Source: Allosalinactinospora lopnorensis
Lineage (GTDB): Bacteria; Actinomycetota; Actinomycetes; Streptosporangiales; Streptosporangiaceae
Direction: 5' to 3'
Length of the DNA: 48,203 nt
NCBI RefSeq assembly: GCF_000981225.1
Contig: NZ_LAJC01000043.1
Location: 1 to 48,203 of the forward strand
Positions 9,526 to 17,773 of this stretch are shown here, piece after piece; positions within the stretch are counted from its first letter, which is position 1; each line of letters begins with the position of its first letter. Made by a program: the position numbers and the translations under genes. The notes under the pieces were generated by a model. That model had not been told where the DNA came from and ran no database searches. It saw only the letters and a program-made list of their open reading frames with translations.

Positions 9526-9938
9526 TCGCCTCATGCCTCCCTTATGGAGAATAGAGGGACGCGGCGCAGAAAAGCATGATCACGAACGACGGCAAAGGGG
9601 GTATCATGGGGTGAATTTCGTCCGAATACGGTCAGAAAACCCCCATTGACGCGCATCCGGAATTAAGGACTTCCCGGACAGCGGCGCGGCGAGGTTTCCG
9701 GTTCCTCCTGCGCGGTGGTGGGGGCGGAAAGCGCCGTCGGCGCCGAACTCGGACGGCTGGCCGCGGGAAACGGCGGCGCGCCGGACGGCCGCACTGGAAA
9801 GGCGGGGCCGACGGTCGGGGCTGCCACGATCCACGGGGCAGCAGTGGCGCGGACCTGCGAACACGGCGCTGTTACGGCAGTTTGGACAGCAACCGCGGTG
9901 GTCGGCGGTGATTCATCCGTGGGACGGCGGGCGCCTGC
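9526..9938. other. Gap without a recognised gene
   Basis: This stretch separates the start of the amidase gene from the end of the STAS gene, both on the minus strand. Its part nearest the amidase is less GC-rich (AGAATAGAGG, GGTATCATGGGG) and presumably holds that gene's promoter. I see no convincing ORF, repeat or RNA gene in the rest. Confidence 0.4.
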
Positions 9939-10349
9939 TCACTCACTTCCCGAAACGCGCTTGGCCCCGCCGGCGAGTCGGGCGCTGCGCGCGTGGGTGA
10001 GCGCCATCTCCACGATGGGATAGATCTCGAAGGTCTTCTGCAGACCGAGCGCCTGGAGGGTGCGCATGACCACAGGCTGCGGCTCGGCGAGGAGTACGTG
10101 TCTCCCGTCCCGGGTGAGCAACCGGTAGACGGCCATCAGAGCGCGGACGGCACTGGCGTCGAAGAAGTCCACACCCGACAGGTCGACGACCACACAGGCG
10201 CCGCGGGAACACCGGGCAGCGTGCAGCAGCTGCTCGCGCATCCCGTCGGCGGTGGCGATATCGATCTCACCGCAAACGGGAACGACTACGGCCTCCGCAC
10301 ACTCGAAGCGTTCCCGATCTCGTCCGGACACGCAGCTCCGCCTCTCCAT
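9939..10349 (-). CDS. STAS-domain anti-sigma factor antagonist
   Basis: A cytoplasmic protein of 130-136 residues with a single STAS domain. These domains bind an anti-sigma kinase and release an alternative sigma factor until a conserved serine is phosphorylated. The diagnostic segment VDLSGVDFFDASAVRALM holds that serine in DAS-A (the usual family form is DSSG). CGEIDIATADGM matches the first strand and helix. The ATG at 10349 is the longest start, but a GTG at 10331 has a better binding site (GAGAGGCGGAG) and may be the true one. No kinase or sigma partner lies next to it, so it is an orphan here and its pathway (stress, development) is unknown. Confidence 0.83.
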   Translation of the reverse strand: MERRSCVSGRDRERFECAEAVVVPVCGEIDIATADGMREQLLHAARCSRGACVVVDLSGVDFFDASAVRALMAVYRLLTRDGRHVLLAEPQPVVMRTLQALGLQKTFEIYPIVEMALTHARSARLAGGAKRVSGSE

Positions 10350-10730
10350 GCGACCCCGAGTAGCTTCTCCATTACCCCCCCGCGCAGAAGATCGTAACGC
10401 CTCCGCGACTGTCCGGGCACCGTTTCGCGAAATCGGCGTCTTACCGGGAACGGCTCGGTATGGCCCCGAGTTCCGTTCTCGGACCCGCTGCGATGAACAC
10501 GGTGAACCCGTCCGTCAGGGGTGGGATTCCGGGGTTTTATTGTGCAGATCTACAGTGCCGCACTGCACGGGCCCAAAGTCCTTCGCGGAGCGGAGACCGG
10601 GTGGGCGATGGCTCACACCGGTTCCGCCGCAGGAAGGTGCCTCTCCACCGGGAGGTCGCGGACCTCCGTGATGCACGGGCCCGGTTCGCACAGCAGAGCG
10701 CCGCGTTCCTCGACGATGCGCTCTCTTCCC
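10350..10730. other. Gap without a recognised gene
   Basis: This segment lies upstream of the STAS gene and downstream of the small His/Cys-rich ORF. It contains a short inverted pair GTGCAG/CTGCAC near 10541-10568. The open frames across it do not resemble known proteins. Confidence 0.35.
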
Positions 10731-10955
10731 CTAGCCCTCACCATCATACGCAGGTCGAAGACGGGTGTCAGCCGCAGAATGACGAGAAACCGGACCGCTC
10801 GCGCACGCCCCTTCCCCGCCTTGCGTTCGCGCGCGGCCGCCGGGCTTCTCGGCCTCGGAGCCGGCGCACCACGGCGTCCGGACGGCGACGTGCCCGCACC
10901 CCGGGCCGTGGGTGTGCGGGTGCTCCACATGGATCGGGTGGTCGGTCCTGGCCAT
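10731..10955 (-). CDS. Small His/Cys-rich protein, possibly a truncated metal-binding protein
   Basis: A 74-residue ORF with a good binding site (AAGGGAAC before the ATG). Its first 25 residues are strikingly histidine-rich: MARTDHPIHVEHPHTHGPGC followed by GH. That segment resembles the start of small actinobacterial His/Cys proteins, in which more HxH motifs normally follow. Here the sequence after about residue 27 turns into low-complexity Arg/Gly/Ala-rich text without further metal-ligand pattern, so the gene may be a broken copy or may use a different frame. I assign no function; metal binding is only suggested by composition. It lies antisense to nothing recognisable, between the STAS and AlkB-like genes. 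Confidence 0.45.
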   Translation of the reverse strand: MARTDHPIHVEHPHTHGPGCGHVAVRTPWCAGSEAEKPGGRARTQGGEGACASGPVSRHSAADTRLRPAYDGEG

Positions 10956-11203
10956 GCCGTTCCCTTCCCTGCGTTCTCCGGGACCCGGCGCCCCGGCCGC
11001 CCAGGATCGGCCACGGGCGGGAACATCCGAGCAAAGACGATCCCAGGTCCGGGCAAAACGCGCAGCTTGGCGCTCCTCCGGCCCGCGGACGCGCGGCGTG
11101 CTCCGCGGGAAGGCGCGAACACGGCGGGACGGTCGCCGCGCTCACCCGCAGATCCCGACGGCTCCGAGGTGCACGTTCCCGCTCCGGCGGGAAGACCGTT
11201 CGC

Positions 11204-11866
11204 ATGAGCGAACCGCTCTTCGAGGCAGGGGCCGTCACTGTCGCGCCCGGTGCGGTGCACGTACCCGGGTGGTTGGACATCCGGAGTCAGCGCGAGCTGG
11301 TCGAGCGCTGCCGGGAATGGGCGGGCGGCCCCGGCGGGATGCGCAGGCACCGCACACCGCGCGGCGGCACGATGAGCGTGCAGATGACCGCGCTCGGTTG
11401 GTACTGGGAGCCCTACCGTTACTCGCGCGAGGTCCCCGGCGCCGGTCCGGTCGCCCCGTTTCCGCGGTTGCTCGGGGACCTCGCCCGCGCCGGGGTCCGG
11501 GAGGCCTGCGGTGCTCCGTTGCCCGGCAATGCCCCCGACTACGACGTCGCCCTGATCAACTACTACGGCGCCGAGGCCAGAATGGGGATGCACCAGGACC
11601 GCGAGGAACCGGCCGACGTCCCCGTCGTCTCGCTCAGCCTCGGCGACACCTGCGTCTTCCGGTTCGGCAACACCGAGACGCGCGGCCGCCCCTACACCGA
11701 CATCGAACTGCGCAGCGGCGACCTGTTCGTGTTCGGCGGCCCCTCCAGGCGGGCCTATCACGGCGTGCCCCGTACCCGACCGGGCAGTACCGACCCCGAC
11801 TGCGGGCTCGCGTCCGGTCGGCTCAACATCACCATCCGCGCGACGGGCCTGGCTCCTTTCCCGTGA
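11204..11866 (+). CDS. alkB: AlkB-like 2-oxoglutarate/Fe(II) dioxygenase
   Basis: A 220-residue cytoplasmic dioxygenase of the AlkB family, which removes alkyl groups from damaged bases in DNA or RNA. The iron ligands are H130 and D132 (MHQDREE) and H186 (YHGVPR). The 2-oxoglutarate arginine pair R206 and R212 is in SGRLNITIR, matching the E. coli AlkB arrangement. The nucleotide-recognition part is visible as MTALGWYWEPYRYS. The ATG at 11204 follows GGCGGGAAGACC. The upstream frame is also open but has no protein-like sequence, so I reject a longer start. No ada-type alkylation gene is adjacent, so its regulation is unknown. The family assignment is firm. Confidence 0.88.
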   Translation: MSEPLFEAGAVTVAPGAVHVPGWLDIRSQRELVERCREWAGGPGGMRRHRTPRGGTMSVQMTALGWYWEPYRYSREVPGAGPVAPFPRLLGDLARAGVREACGAPLPGNAPDYDVALINYYGAEARMGMHQDREEPADVPVVSLSLGDTCVFRFGNTETRGRPYTDIELRSGDLFVFGGPSRRAYHGVPRTRPGSTDPDCGLASGRLNITIRATGLAPFP

Positions 11867-12725
11867 TGCGTTGACCGCGCACGTGGTCATGTGGTGCGGG
11901 CACAGTCGAACGCGCAGCGCCCCGCAGGTCACCTTCAGCAGGGCTCCACCGGCGGACGCGGCCGCCCGCCCCCCTTCCCCCGACTCCTCTTTCCGGTAAA
12001 AAGTGTGCGGATAAACCACCCGGTGAAATAGGACACCGCATTCGCGCCGGCCCGAGGTAATCCGAAAACACGGGAGAGCCGTCCAGTGGGGTGCCGTTCA
12101 CCAGAAGTCGGGAGAGATCCGCAGTCCACACCGGTTATCGAGGGAACCGCTCGACCAGTGCGCCGAAATCCCATCCGGCACGGTCACCGGTTTCGGAGGG
12201 AACGAGCACGCGCACCGGGCCTTTACACGGAGAGTCAGACCAATATCATTCGGTGCGGCCGCCTGTTATCCGGCAGGAATGACTCGGCAAGGCGATCGGG
12301 AATCCGGATCGCCGTCGAACTTCCACCTGACCGGTGGGCGCCATTCGGTACCCGGCGAAGGCGACGGCACTCACCGTGCGCAGAACGGAGGACCTCCGAA
12401 AGCGCGCGTTTTCTCCCCCTCGACGGGAGGCCGCGCCTCCGGTCGCTCCCGTCCTCCCGCTCCGCGCCGGCCGGGCCGCCGACGGCCGTTCCGGCAGGCG
12501 CGGAAGAGGGGAGCCAGGTACGAAACCGGTGCGACCCTCCGTGCCCCCGAGGGCCGCACCCCGCCGCCGATGACTGGATACGGTTCACGCGGCAACCGGC
12601 ACTCGGCACTCGGCAGATGGGAGGAGCCGCGGCGCGCGGCACCGAATCCGCGGGGCCGGGACGCGTGCGACGGCTCTGAGAGCAGGCGCCGCCGGGAACC
12701 GGCCGCACCAGCCGTAGGCTCGCCG
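11867..12725. other. 859-bp gap without a recognised gene
   Basis: This is the largest apparently empty stretch of the window. It contains several less GC-rich patches (about 11995-12060 and 12230-12290) and a tandem CACTCGG pair near 12601-12615. Its open frames are short or Arg/Pro/Ser-rich in all readings and match nothing I know. It lies between the convergent ends of the AlkB-like gene and the Vps62-like/microprotein pair, so it may hold terminators or a non-coding RNA that I cannot identify. Confidence 0.4.
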
Positions 12726-12794
12726 TCACTTGCGCAGCAGGTCCCGGATGTTCACCACGAGAAGCACGGCGACGACGAAAGTAAGCGGCACCAT
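12726..12794 (-). CDS. 22-residue membrane microprotein, stop-start coupled to upstream gene
   Basis: A short ORF encoding MVPLTFVVAVLLVVNIRDLL followed by RK and a stop. Its ATG shares the A of the preceding stop codon (TGATG), the classic arrangement for translational re-initiation. The peptide is one hydrophobic helix (PLTFVVAVLLVV) with a charged end (NIRDLLRK), typical of small membrane subunits. The neighbour's own C-terminus is a set of membrane helices, so the peptide could pack against it. No homologue is known to me. It could also be a chance ORF, but the overlap, composition and position argue otherwise. Confidence 0.55.
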   Translation of the reverse strand: MVPLTFVVAVLLVVNIRDLLRK

Positions 12795-14524
12795 CAGGCG
12801 ATCCGCCAGTTCACCGTGAACACCCAGATGACCGCGGCTATCACGACGATCACGACGGTGAAGGCCGCCAGTCCCGCCAGGAACGACAGCAGCTTCCGGC
12901 GGGCGAAGCTGTCGAACATCGCGAACAGCAGGACCACGCCGATCATCGCCGGCACCGTGTAGGGCCCCTGGAGCAGCAGCATGGCGGACAGCGCGATGAT
13001 CAGCAGCGGGGTGCTCAGCGCCGCCCAGACGTGTACGAAGCGAGTAGGGCGGTGCTCGCCCGAGGCGTAGGGCAGGTGCGGCGAGCGCAGGTGGTCCTTC
13101 GGCCCGGGTTCGAGGGGTTCGCCGCCGTCCAGCGCCGCGTGGTGCGTGTCGCGCTCGTCGGACGCCAGCGCGCGCCGCCGGTAGACCTCGGCCAACTCCC
13201 GTTCCTCCGAGCGGATCTGCTCGGTGTACTCGCGCGCCCGTGCCCTGGTGTGGGCAGAGCGCGACAGCACCAGCTGGGCGGAGGACAGCCGCCGGAGCTC
13301 GGATCGCCGCCGGGCGATCTCGACGTCGATCTCCCTGATCTCCTCGTCCAGCCGGCCCAGGTGCTCTTTGAGCTCGGCGCGCGCGACGTCCTCGCTTGGA
13401 GGGGTCTTGTGCAGCCCGCCCCAGGCCAGCGGATCCGCCCAGGAACCGCGGATGGTGCCGTCGCGCTCATAGCGCGGCCCGCTTGGTGCGCGCTCCCCAT
13501 CGAAGAAATCGCGGGTGTCGCGTCCCCAGAGGCCGCGGAAACCGCGCACCCACGGGGTCTCGTCGTCGATGACCACGGCCCGCCACTCCCGGTCCCCTCC
13601 GGAGCCGACCCGCGTGCCGTCTCCCCTCGCGTAGTCGACGAACGGAACCCCGATGCCGTGGCGCACGATCGCGCTGGTGCTGGGGAACAGCCGCTCGGTG
13701 AGGCGCCGCCAGGAACGCACGACGCCGCGCAGCACGGCCGGGTCGACCTGGATCAGGTAGTCGCCGGGCAGCATCTGATGGGAGTGCGAGCCGGCGCCCA
13801 CGAAGATCACCGGGTGGTCGCCCTCGCGGTAGAGGTCCGGATCGTTCCAGCCGCGCCGCAGGTCGTCCCCGGTGTACTCGTGGGACGACGCCCCGACCCA
13901 CATCGGACGGGTACCGCCATCGGGGGCTTCGACGAGGTAGACGGTGACCTTCTCCCAGTCGGCCTCGTGGTCGTTGACGCCGCCGTATATGGAGCGCCAG
14001 TCGTTCATGGCGTAGAAGAGCCAGTACTGCAGGACGATGTAGCCGCCTTCGCGGACCACCCGGCCGTAGTAGGTGGCCCCGCCGTCGTCCACGTACTCCC
14101 GGTAGCGGGTCACGGCCGCCGCCGCGAGACCGCCCGGAACCGCACCGCGGATCAGCAGCGAGAACTTGACCAGAACGTCGAGGATGCGCCCGAAGACGCC
14201 GACGGCCGCCAGCCGGCCGCTCTTCGGGATCTCCGGCCGCGTGCCGTGCCGGAACCGCCGCGCCTCGGCCGCCAGGGACGCCTCCTGGACGAACCGCAGG
14301 TGCTTGTACCGGCCCGGCCACTCCTCCTCGGCGCCGGCCAGGCGCTCCACCGTGAGCTCCCCAGCGGGGACGACCTCGCGTTCCCTGTCCTCGTCGTCCC
14401 CGACCCACAGGCTGCAGCAGTTCAGGTAGGCCTCGATGCCGGTGGGGAAGAACAGCTCGCCCCGGGTGTACTTCAGCACCGGCTCGTACTGCCGGAGGAG
14501 TTCCAGATCAGTTTTCTCGCTCAT
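12794..14524 (-). CDS. Large membrane protein with a Vps62/DUF946-like domain
   Basis: A 576-residue protein of unknown function. Residues about 135-300 resemble the Vps62/DUF946 fold: VLQYWLFYAMNDW, NDHEADWEKVTVYL, WVGASSHEY and FVGAGSHSHQ. Residues about 395-455 are a charged coiled coil (LKEHLGRLDEEIREIDVEIA onwards). The C-terminal 75 residues hold two to three hydrophobic helices (LLIIALSAMLLL, VPAMIGVVLLFAMF, LAAFTVVIVVIAAVIWVF). There is no signal peptide, so the large domain is probably cytoplasmic and tethered by its tail. The ATG is at 14524. The gene ends in a TGATG overlap with a 22-residue membrane peptide. Cells use DUF946-type domains in varied settings, so I propose no reaction. 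Confidence 0.65.
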   Translation of the reverse strand: MSEKTDLELLRQYEPVLKYTRGELFFPTGIEAYLNCCSLWVGDDEDREREVVPAGELTVERLAGAEEEWPGRYKHLRFVQEASLAAEARRFRHGTRPEIPKSGRLAAVGVFGRILDVLVKFSLLIRGAVPGGLAAAAVTRYREYVDDGGATYYGRVVREGGYIVLQYWLFYAMNDWRSIYGGVNDHEADWEKVTVYLVEAPDGGTRPMWVGASSHEYTGDDLRRGWNDPDLYREGDHPVIFVGAGSHSHQMLPGDYLIQVDPAVLRGVVRSWRRLTERLFPSTSAIVRHGIGVPFVDYARGDGTRVGSGGDREWRAVVIDDETPWVRGFRGLWGRDTRDFFDGERAPSGPRYERDGTIRGSWADPLAWGGLHKTPPSEDVARAELKEHLGRLDEEIREIDVEIARRRSELRRLSSAQLVLSRSAHTRARAREYTEQIRSEERELAEVYRRRALASDERDTHHAALDGGEPLEPGPKDHLRSPHLPYASGEHRPTRFVHVWAALSTPLLIIALSAMLLLQGPYTVPAMIGVVLLFAMFDSFARRKLLSFLAGLAAFTVVIVVIAAVIWVFTVNWRIA

Positions 14525-14600
14525 GACTGGCCCGACCTTAGCCGATCGCTGAACTCCCTGGTCCGGCCGAATTCTCCGCTGAAGGGCCGCCCGTACCGCC

Positions 14601-15575
14601 TCAGGAGGTCGCGGGCGCCGACGCGCGGTCGACGCGCTCCAGTTCGGCGACGATCCGGGCCGCTACGGGGGTGTCAGCGCCGACGCGTCGGGCCGCCCGC
14701 AGGAGGGCGCCGCCCAAGGCGTCGACCTCCATCGGCCGCCCCGCCTCCCGGTCGCGCAGCATCGAGGGTTTGGTCCGGCCCGGGATCGCGTCGACCATCG
14801 CTAGGACCCCGGCGGTGTCGAGGCGCACCCCGAGGCGGACGGCGGTATCGGCGACTTCGCCGGCCACCCCGGCGAGGTCGTCTCGACGCGTCGTGCGCGC
14901 GCCCTCGACGGGCAGGCCCGAATGCGCGCAGACCAGCGCCATGGGCAGCAGGACATGGAGCTTCGTCCAGAGGACGGTGTTCTCGGCGTTCTCGCCGTCG
15001 TGCACCTGGACCGAGAAGCCGGTGGTCCGCACGGCCTCGGCCAGCGCCTCGACGCGTTCGGCCGGCACGCCGGAGCATGCGATGTCGAGCATGGTGAACG
15101 GGCTGCTCTGCACGATGCGTCCGGGAGCGACGCGTGTCGACTCCACCCGGATCGCGGCGGCGGGAACGTGCGCCCCGGGGTAGCACGACCGCAGGACGGC
15201 CATGTGCTCAAGGCCGTTGAGCAGCGGGAGCACGAGCGCACCGGAGACGCACTCGGCCGGTACCCGGCGCAGGGCGGCGTCAAGGGAGGTCGCCTTACAG
15301 CCGACGACGAGAACGTCCGTGGGGGCGGTCGCCTGGCTGACGGCCTCGACCTCGGCGGTGAAGTCGCCGAAGACGGCGGAGTCCACCCGCAGTCCCTCGG
15401 AGGCGATGTGCGCCGCCGTGGATTCGGTGGCGACGACCGTCACCTCGCGGCCGTCGCGCGCCAGGAGCCCCGCCAGCAGACCGCCGACGCCCCCCGGACC
15501 CAGGACGGTGATGCGTCCGGGGAAAGTGGGGGGAGGCGACTGGTCGGAGCCGGCGTTTCCGAGGGGTTGAGACAT
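14601..15575 (-). CDS. Ketopantoate reductase family protein (paralogue 1)
   Basis: A 324-residue NADPH-dependent reductase of the PanE/ApbA family, which reduces 2-dehydropantoate to pantoate in coenzyme A synthesis. The Rossmann motif is VLGPGGVGGLLAGLLARDGR near residue 25. The catalytic-type lysine is in LWTKLHVLLP and the substrate-binding segment is KPSMLRDREAGRPMEVDALG. The ATG at 15575 follows AAGGGGC; the open frame upstream is not protein-like. It lies 166 bp downstream of a closely similar paralogue on the same strand. Many PanE-family members act on other 2-keto acids, so true PanE function is likely for at most one of the two. Confidence 0.83.
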   Translation of the reverse strand: MSQPLGNAGSDQSPPPTFPGRITVLGPGGVGGLLAGLLARDGREVTVVATESTAAHIASEGLRVDSAVFGDFTAEVEAVSQATAPTDVLVVGCKATSLDAALRRVPAECVSGALVLPLLNGLEHMAVLRSCYPGAHVPAAAIRVESTRVAPGRIVQSSPFTMLDIACSGVPAERVEALAEAVRTTGFSVQVHDGENAENTVLWTKLHVLLPMALVCAHSGLPVEGARTTRRDDLAGVAGEVADTAVRLGVRLDTAGVLAMVDAIPGRTKPSMLRDREAGRPMEVDALGGALLRAARRVGADTPVAARIVAELERVDRASAPATS

Positions 15576-15741
15576 CGCTGCGCCCCTTGTCCATCGTGAG
15601 AGTGGCTGTCTCGGCTCCGGCCCGCTCCGCACCAGCGGTCGGCATCACGGTTCCGTGGCAGGCCGCGGAGCCCGCGCCCCGGTAGCCGAAACGGTCGGAC
15701 TCCACGATACGGGAACGCCGGTCCGCGTTACGGGGCCCGGT

Positions 15742-16683
15742 CTACGAGAGCCGTGCGCGGTCGACCGCACGCAGGCCGGCGACGATGCGCGCGGTGGTGG
15801 GGGTGTCGACCCCGGCGCGTTCCGCCGCGCGCAGCAGCGCACCGCCCAGGGGGTCGAGCTCCATGGGCCGCCCCGTCTCGCGGTCGAACAGCATCGACGG
15901 CTTGGTGTGGGCCGGGCGTTCGTCGGCCATGGCGATGATCGCGGCGGTGTCCAGGGGAACGCCTCTGGCGGAGGCCACCGCGGCCACCTCCTCCACCACC
16001 CCCACCATGTCGGTGCGGTGGCGCACGCGGGCCTCGCCGATGGGCAGCCCCGTGTGCGCGCAGACCAGGGCGGTCGGCAGCAGGAAACCGTACTTCTCCC
16101 AGAGCACGCGCTCCTCGTCCTCGACGAGCCGCACTCCGACGCCGGCATCACGCAGCACCGCGGAGAGCGTCTCGGTCCGCTCCCCCGCCGCCGCGGACCC
16201 GGCGAGCTCCACCCGTGTGTAAGGGCTGGTGTGTTCGATGTGCCCGGGGGCGACACGGGCGGCTCCCACGTGGATCGCGGCGCCGGCCACAAGCGAGCGC
16301 GGGTAGCGCGACCGGAGGAGCTCCATGTGCTCGAATCCGTTCAGCAGCGGGACGATGAGGGCGTCGGCCGCGGCCTCCGGGGGGACCCGGTCGAGAGCGG
16401 CGGAAAGAGACGTCCCCTTCGGCGCCACGAACAGCACATGGCGGGCGCGCTCCGACGCGTCCGGGAGTCGCCGCAGCCGAGGACGGGCGGCGACGCGGGC
16501 CGTGAAGTCGCCGAAGGCGGCCGATTCCACCCGCAGCCCCTCGGAGGCGATCCGCGCGGCGGTGGACCCGCCGGCGACGACGGTCACCGGGTGGCTCCGG
16601 CGCGCCAGGAGGCCCGCCAGCAGACCGCCGACGCCCCCCGGACCCAGGATCGTGAAAAACGGAGAAAATTTCTCTGTCGTCAT
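15742..16683 (-). CDS. Ketopantoate reductase family protein (paralogue 2)
   Basis: A 313-residue member of the PanE/ApbA family. It has the same dinucleotide motif as its neighbour (ILGPGGVGGLLAGLLARRSH), the catalytic-type lysine in LWEKYGFLLPTAL, and TKPSMLFDRETGRPMELDPL before the C-terminal helices. The ATG at 16683 sits behind a very strong binding site, AAAAGGAGGGGG. A 37-bp block over the Rossmann motif (16613-16649) is identical to 15469-15505 in the other paralogue, showing recent duplication or gene conversion. It diverges from a GNAT acetyltransferase gene, with a TTGGT/ACCAA palindrome between them. Confidence 0.83.
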   Translation of the reverse strand: MTTEKFSPFFTILGPGGVGGLLAGLLARRSHPVTVVAGGSTAARIASEGLRVESAAFGDFTARVAARPRLRRLPDASERARHVLFVAPKGTSLSAALDRVPPEAAADALIVPLLNGFEHMELLRSRYPRSLVAGAAIHVGAARVAPGHIEHTSPYTRVELAGSAAAGERTETLSAVLRDAGVGVRLVEDEERVLWEKYGFLLPTALVCAHTGLPIGEARVRHRTDMVGVVEEVAAVASARGVPLDTAAIIAMADERPAHTKPSMLFDRETGRPMELDPLGGALLRAAERAGVDTPTTARIVAGLRAVDRARLS

Positions 16684-16765
16684 TACACCCCCTCCTTTTC
16701 TTCGTGTCCTCCAACGCGCCCGCGAGGTCGGCACATACGCTTGGATGTACAGCTCACCACCGAGA

Positions 16766-16779
16766 TTGGTATGGACCAA
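16766..16779. promoter_or_regulatory. Candidate operator TTGGT-ATGG-ACCAA in a divergent promoter region
   Basis: Perfect 5-bp arms around a 4-bp spacer lie between the start codons of the reductase (minus) and the acetyltransferase (plus). A dimeric regulator bound here could control both. The arms resemble those of the GACCA-GT-TGGTC element at 5551. Confidence 0.35.
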
Positions 16780-16826
16780 AGCGGGGGTTGAGCGGCGTCG
16801 ATGCGGGTGGAACGGGTGAGAAAAAG

Positions 16827-17384
16827 ATGGAATCTTCGTTGGCGACCAAACCACATGTGGGTGTTTCGGACATGCTGCGTTTCCGCTACCTCGGACCGCG
16901 CGAGATCGACGAGCTCGCCGAACTCTGGACCGCCGTACACGAGCAGCACACCGCGGTCGCCCCGCACCTGGAGGACGTCATCATCTCCGTGGGGGCCGAT
17001 GAGTCCTGGCGGCGTCGGCGGAGCCAGTACCTGAACTGGCTGGCCGACCCCGACACCCTTGCGGTGCTCGCCGAACGCGGCGGCGAGCCCGTCGGCTACG
17101 CCATGGTGACGATCCGCGAGAGCCAGCAGGGATCGTGGGACCGGGGCGAGCGGGTCGGTGTCGTCCAGACTCTCGCGGTTCCCCCGGAGCACACCGGCAC
17201 CGGTGTGGGCTCCGGACTGCTGGAGGAGGTCCGGCGGCAGCTGGGCGCTCTCGGAATCCGCGAGATCGAGCTGTCGGCGCTCGCGACGAGCTCCGACGAC
17301 ATCCGCTTTTTCGAGCAGGAGGGGTTCCGCCCCTTCGTGACGACCATGGTCTGCCGGATCGTGGGGGTCGGCGCGCACGACTGA
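16827..17384 (+). CDS. GNAT family N-acetyltransferase
   Basis: A 185-residue cytoplasmic acetyltransferase that would transfer acetyl from acetyl-CoA to an amine. The CoA-binding motif A is VQTLAVPPEHTGTGVGSGLL near residues 115-135, followed by the usual helix LLEEVRRQLGALGI and the closing strand IRFFEQEGFRPF. The ATG at 16827 follows GGGTGAGAAAAAG. An internal ATG 15 codons later (MLRFRYL) is a possible shorter start. The substrate cannot be predicted. A perfect 17-bp hairpin follows the gene. Confidence 0.85.
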   Translation: MESSLATKPHVGVSDMLRFRYLGPREIDELAELWTAVHEQHTAVAPHLEDVIISVGADESWRRRRSQYLNWLADPDTLAVLAERGGEPVGYAMVTIRESQQGSWDRGERVGVVQTLAVPPEHTGTGVGSGLLEEVRRQLGALGIREIELSALATSSDDIRFFEQEGFRPFVTTMVCRIVGVGAHD

Positions 17385-17415
17385 CACGCACGGCCAGTAT
17401 CGCCGCATACGCGCG

Positions 17416-17469
17416 GCGCGGATCCCGCCGGGGCCCGGGTGCTCATCCGGATCCCGGCGGGATCCGCGC
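17416..17469. terminator. Terminator hairpin after the GNAT gene
   Basis: GCGCGGATCCCGCCGGG and CCCGGCGGGATCCGCGC form a perfect 17-bp stem around a 20-nt loop, about 30 nt after the stop codon. No T-tract follows. The rest of the 389-bp gap up to the next gene (17774) shows no gene or motif that I recognise. Confidence 0.72.
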
Positions 17470-17773
17470 GTTCCGGGCGCCGTGTCCGTCACCGCTCCGC
17501 CGGGCGCGGCCGATGGGGCCGCTGCGGCGCTCGATCCCGCGGTCCGGGGAGTGCGCGGGCTCCGGTGCGCGCGCCTGCGCGCGGAGCCGATCGCGGTGGC
17601 GGTCATGCCGCGAATCTACGCATCCCTCTTGTGCCTCGTTCGTGCGGGTCCGCACCGCGGCGCGGCTCCGTGTCCGAGGCGGCGGTCCGGCCCGCCGAGG
17701 AACGGCTCTTCCCGGCCGAACCGCTAGTCTCGTCCTGGTGGCCCCCGCACCGGCGGCGCAGAGAGTGAGGAAC

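Noticed and set aside
10613-12019. Very long open frame (468 codons) on the minus strand, antisense to the AlkB-like gene
   Set aside because: It is an Arg/Gly/Ala-rich shadow frame of GC-rich DNA, with no domain and no binding site, and it lies opposite a gene with all catalytic residues.
13031-15097. 688-codon plus-strand open frame over the Vps62-like and reductase genes
   Set aside because: It is the complement of two well-supported minus-strand genes. Its composition is typical of shadow frames and it has no motifs.
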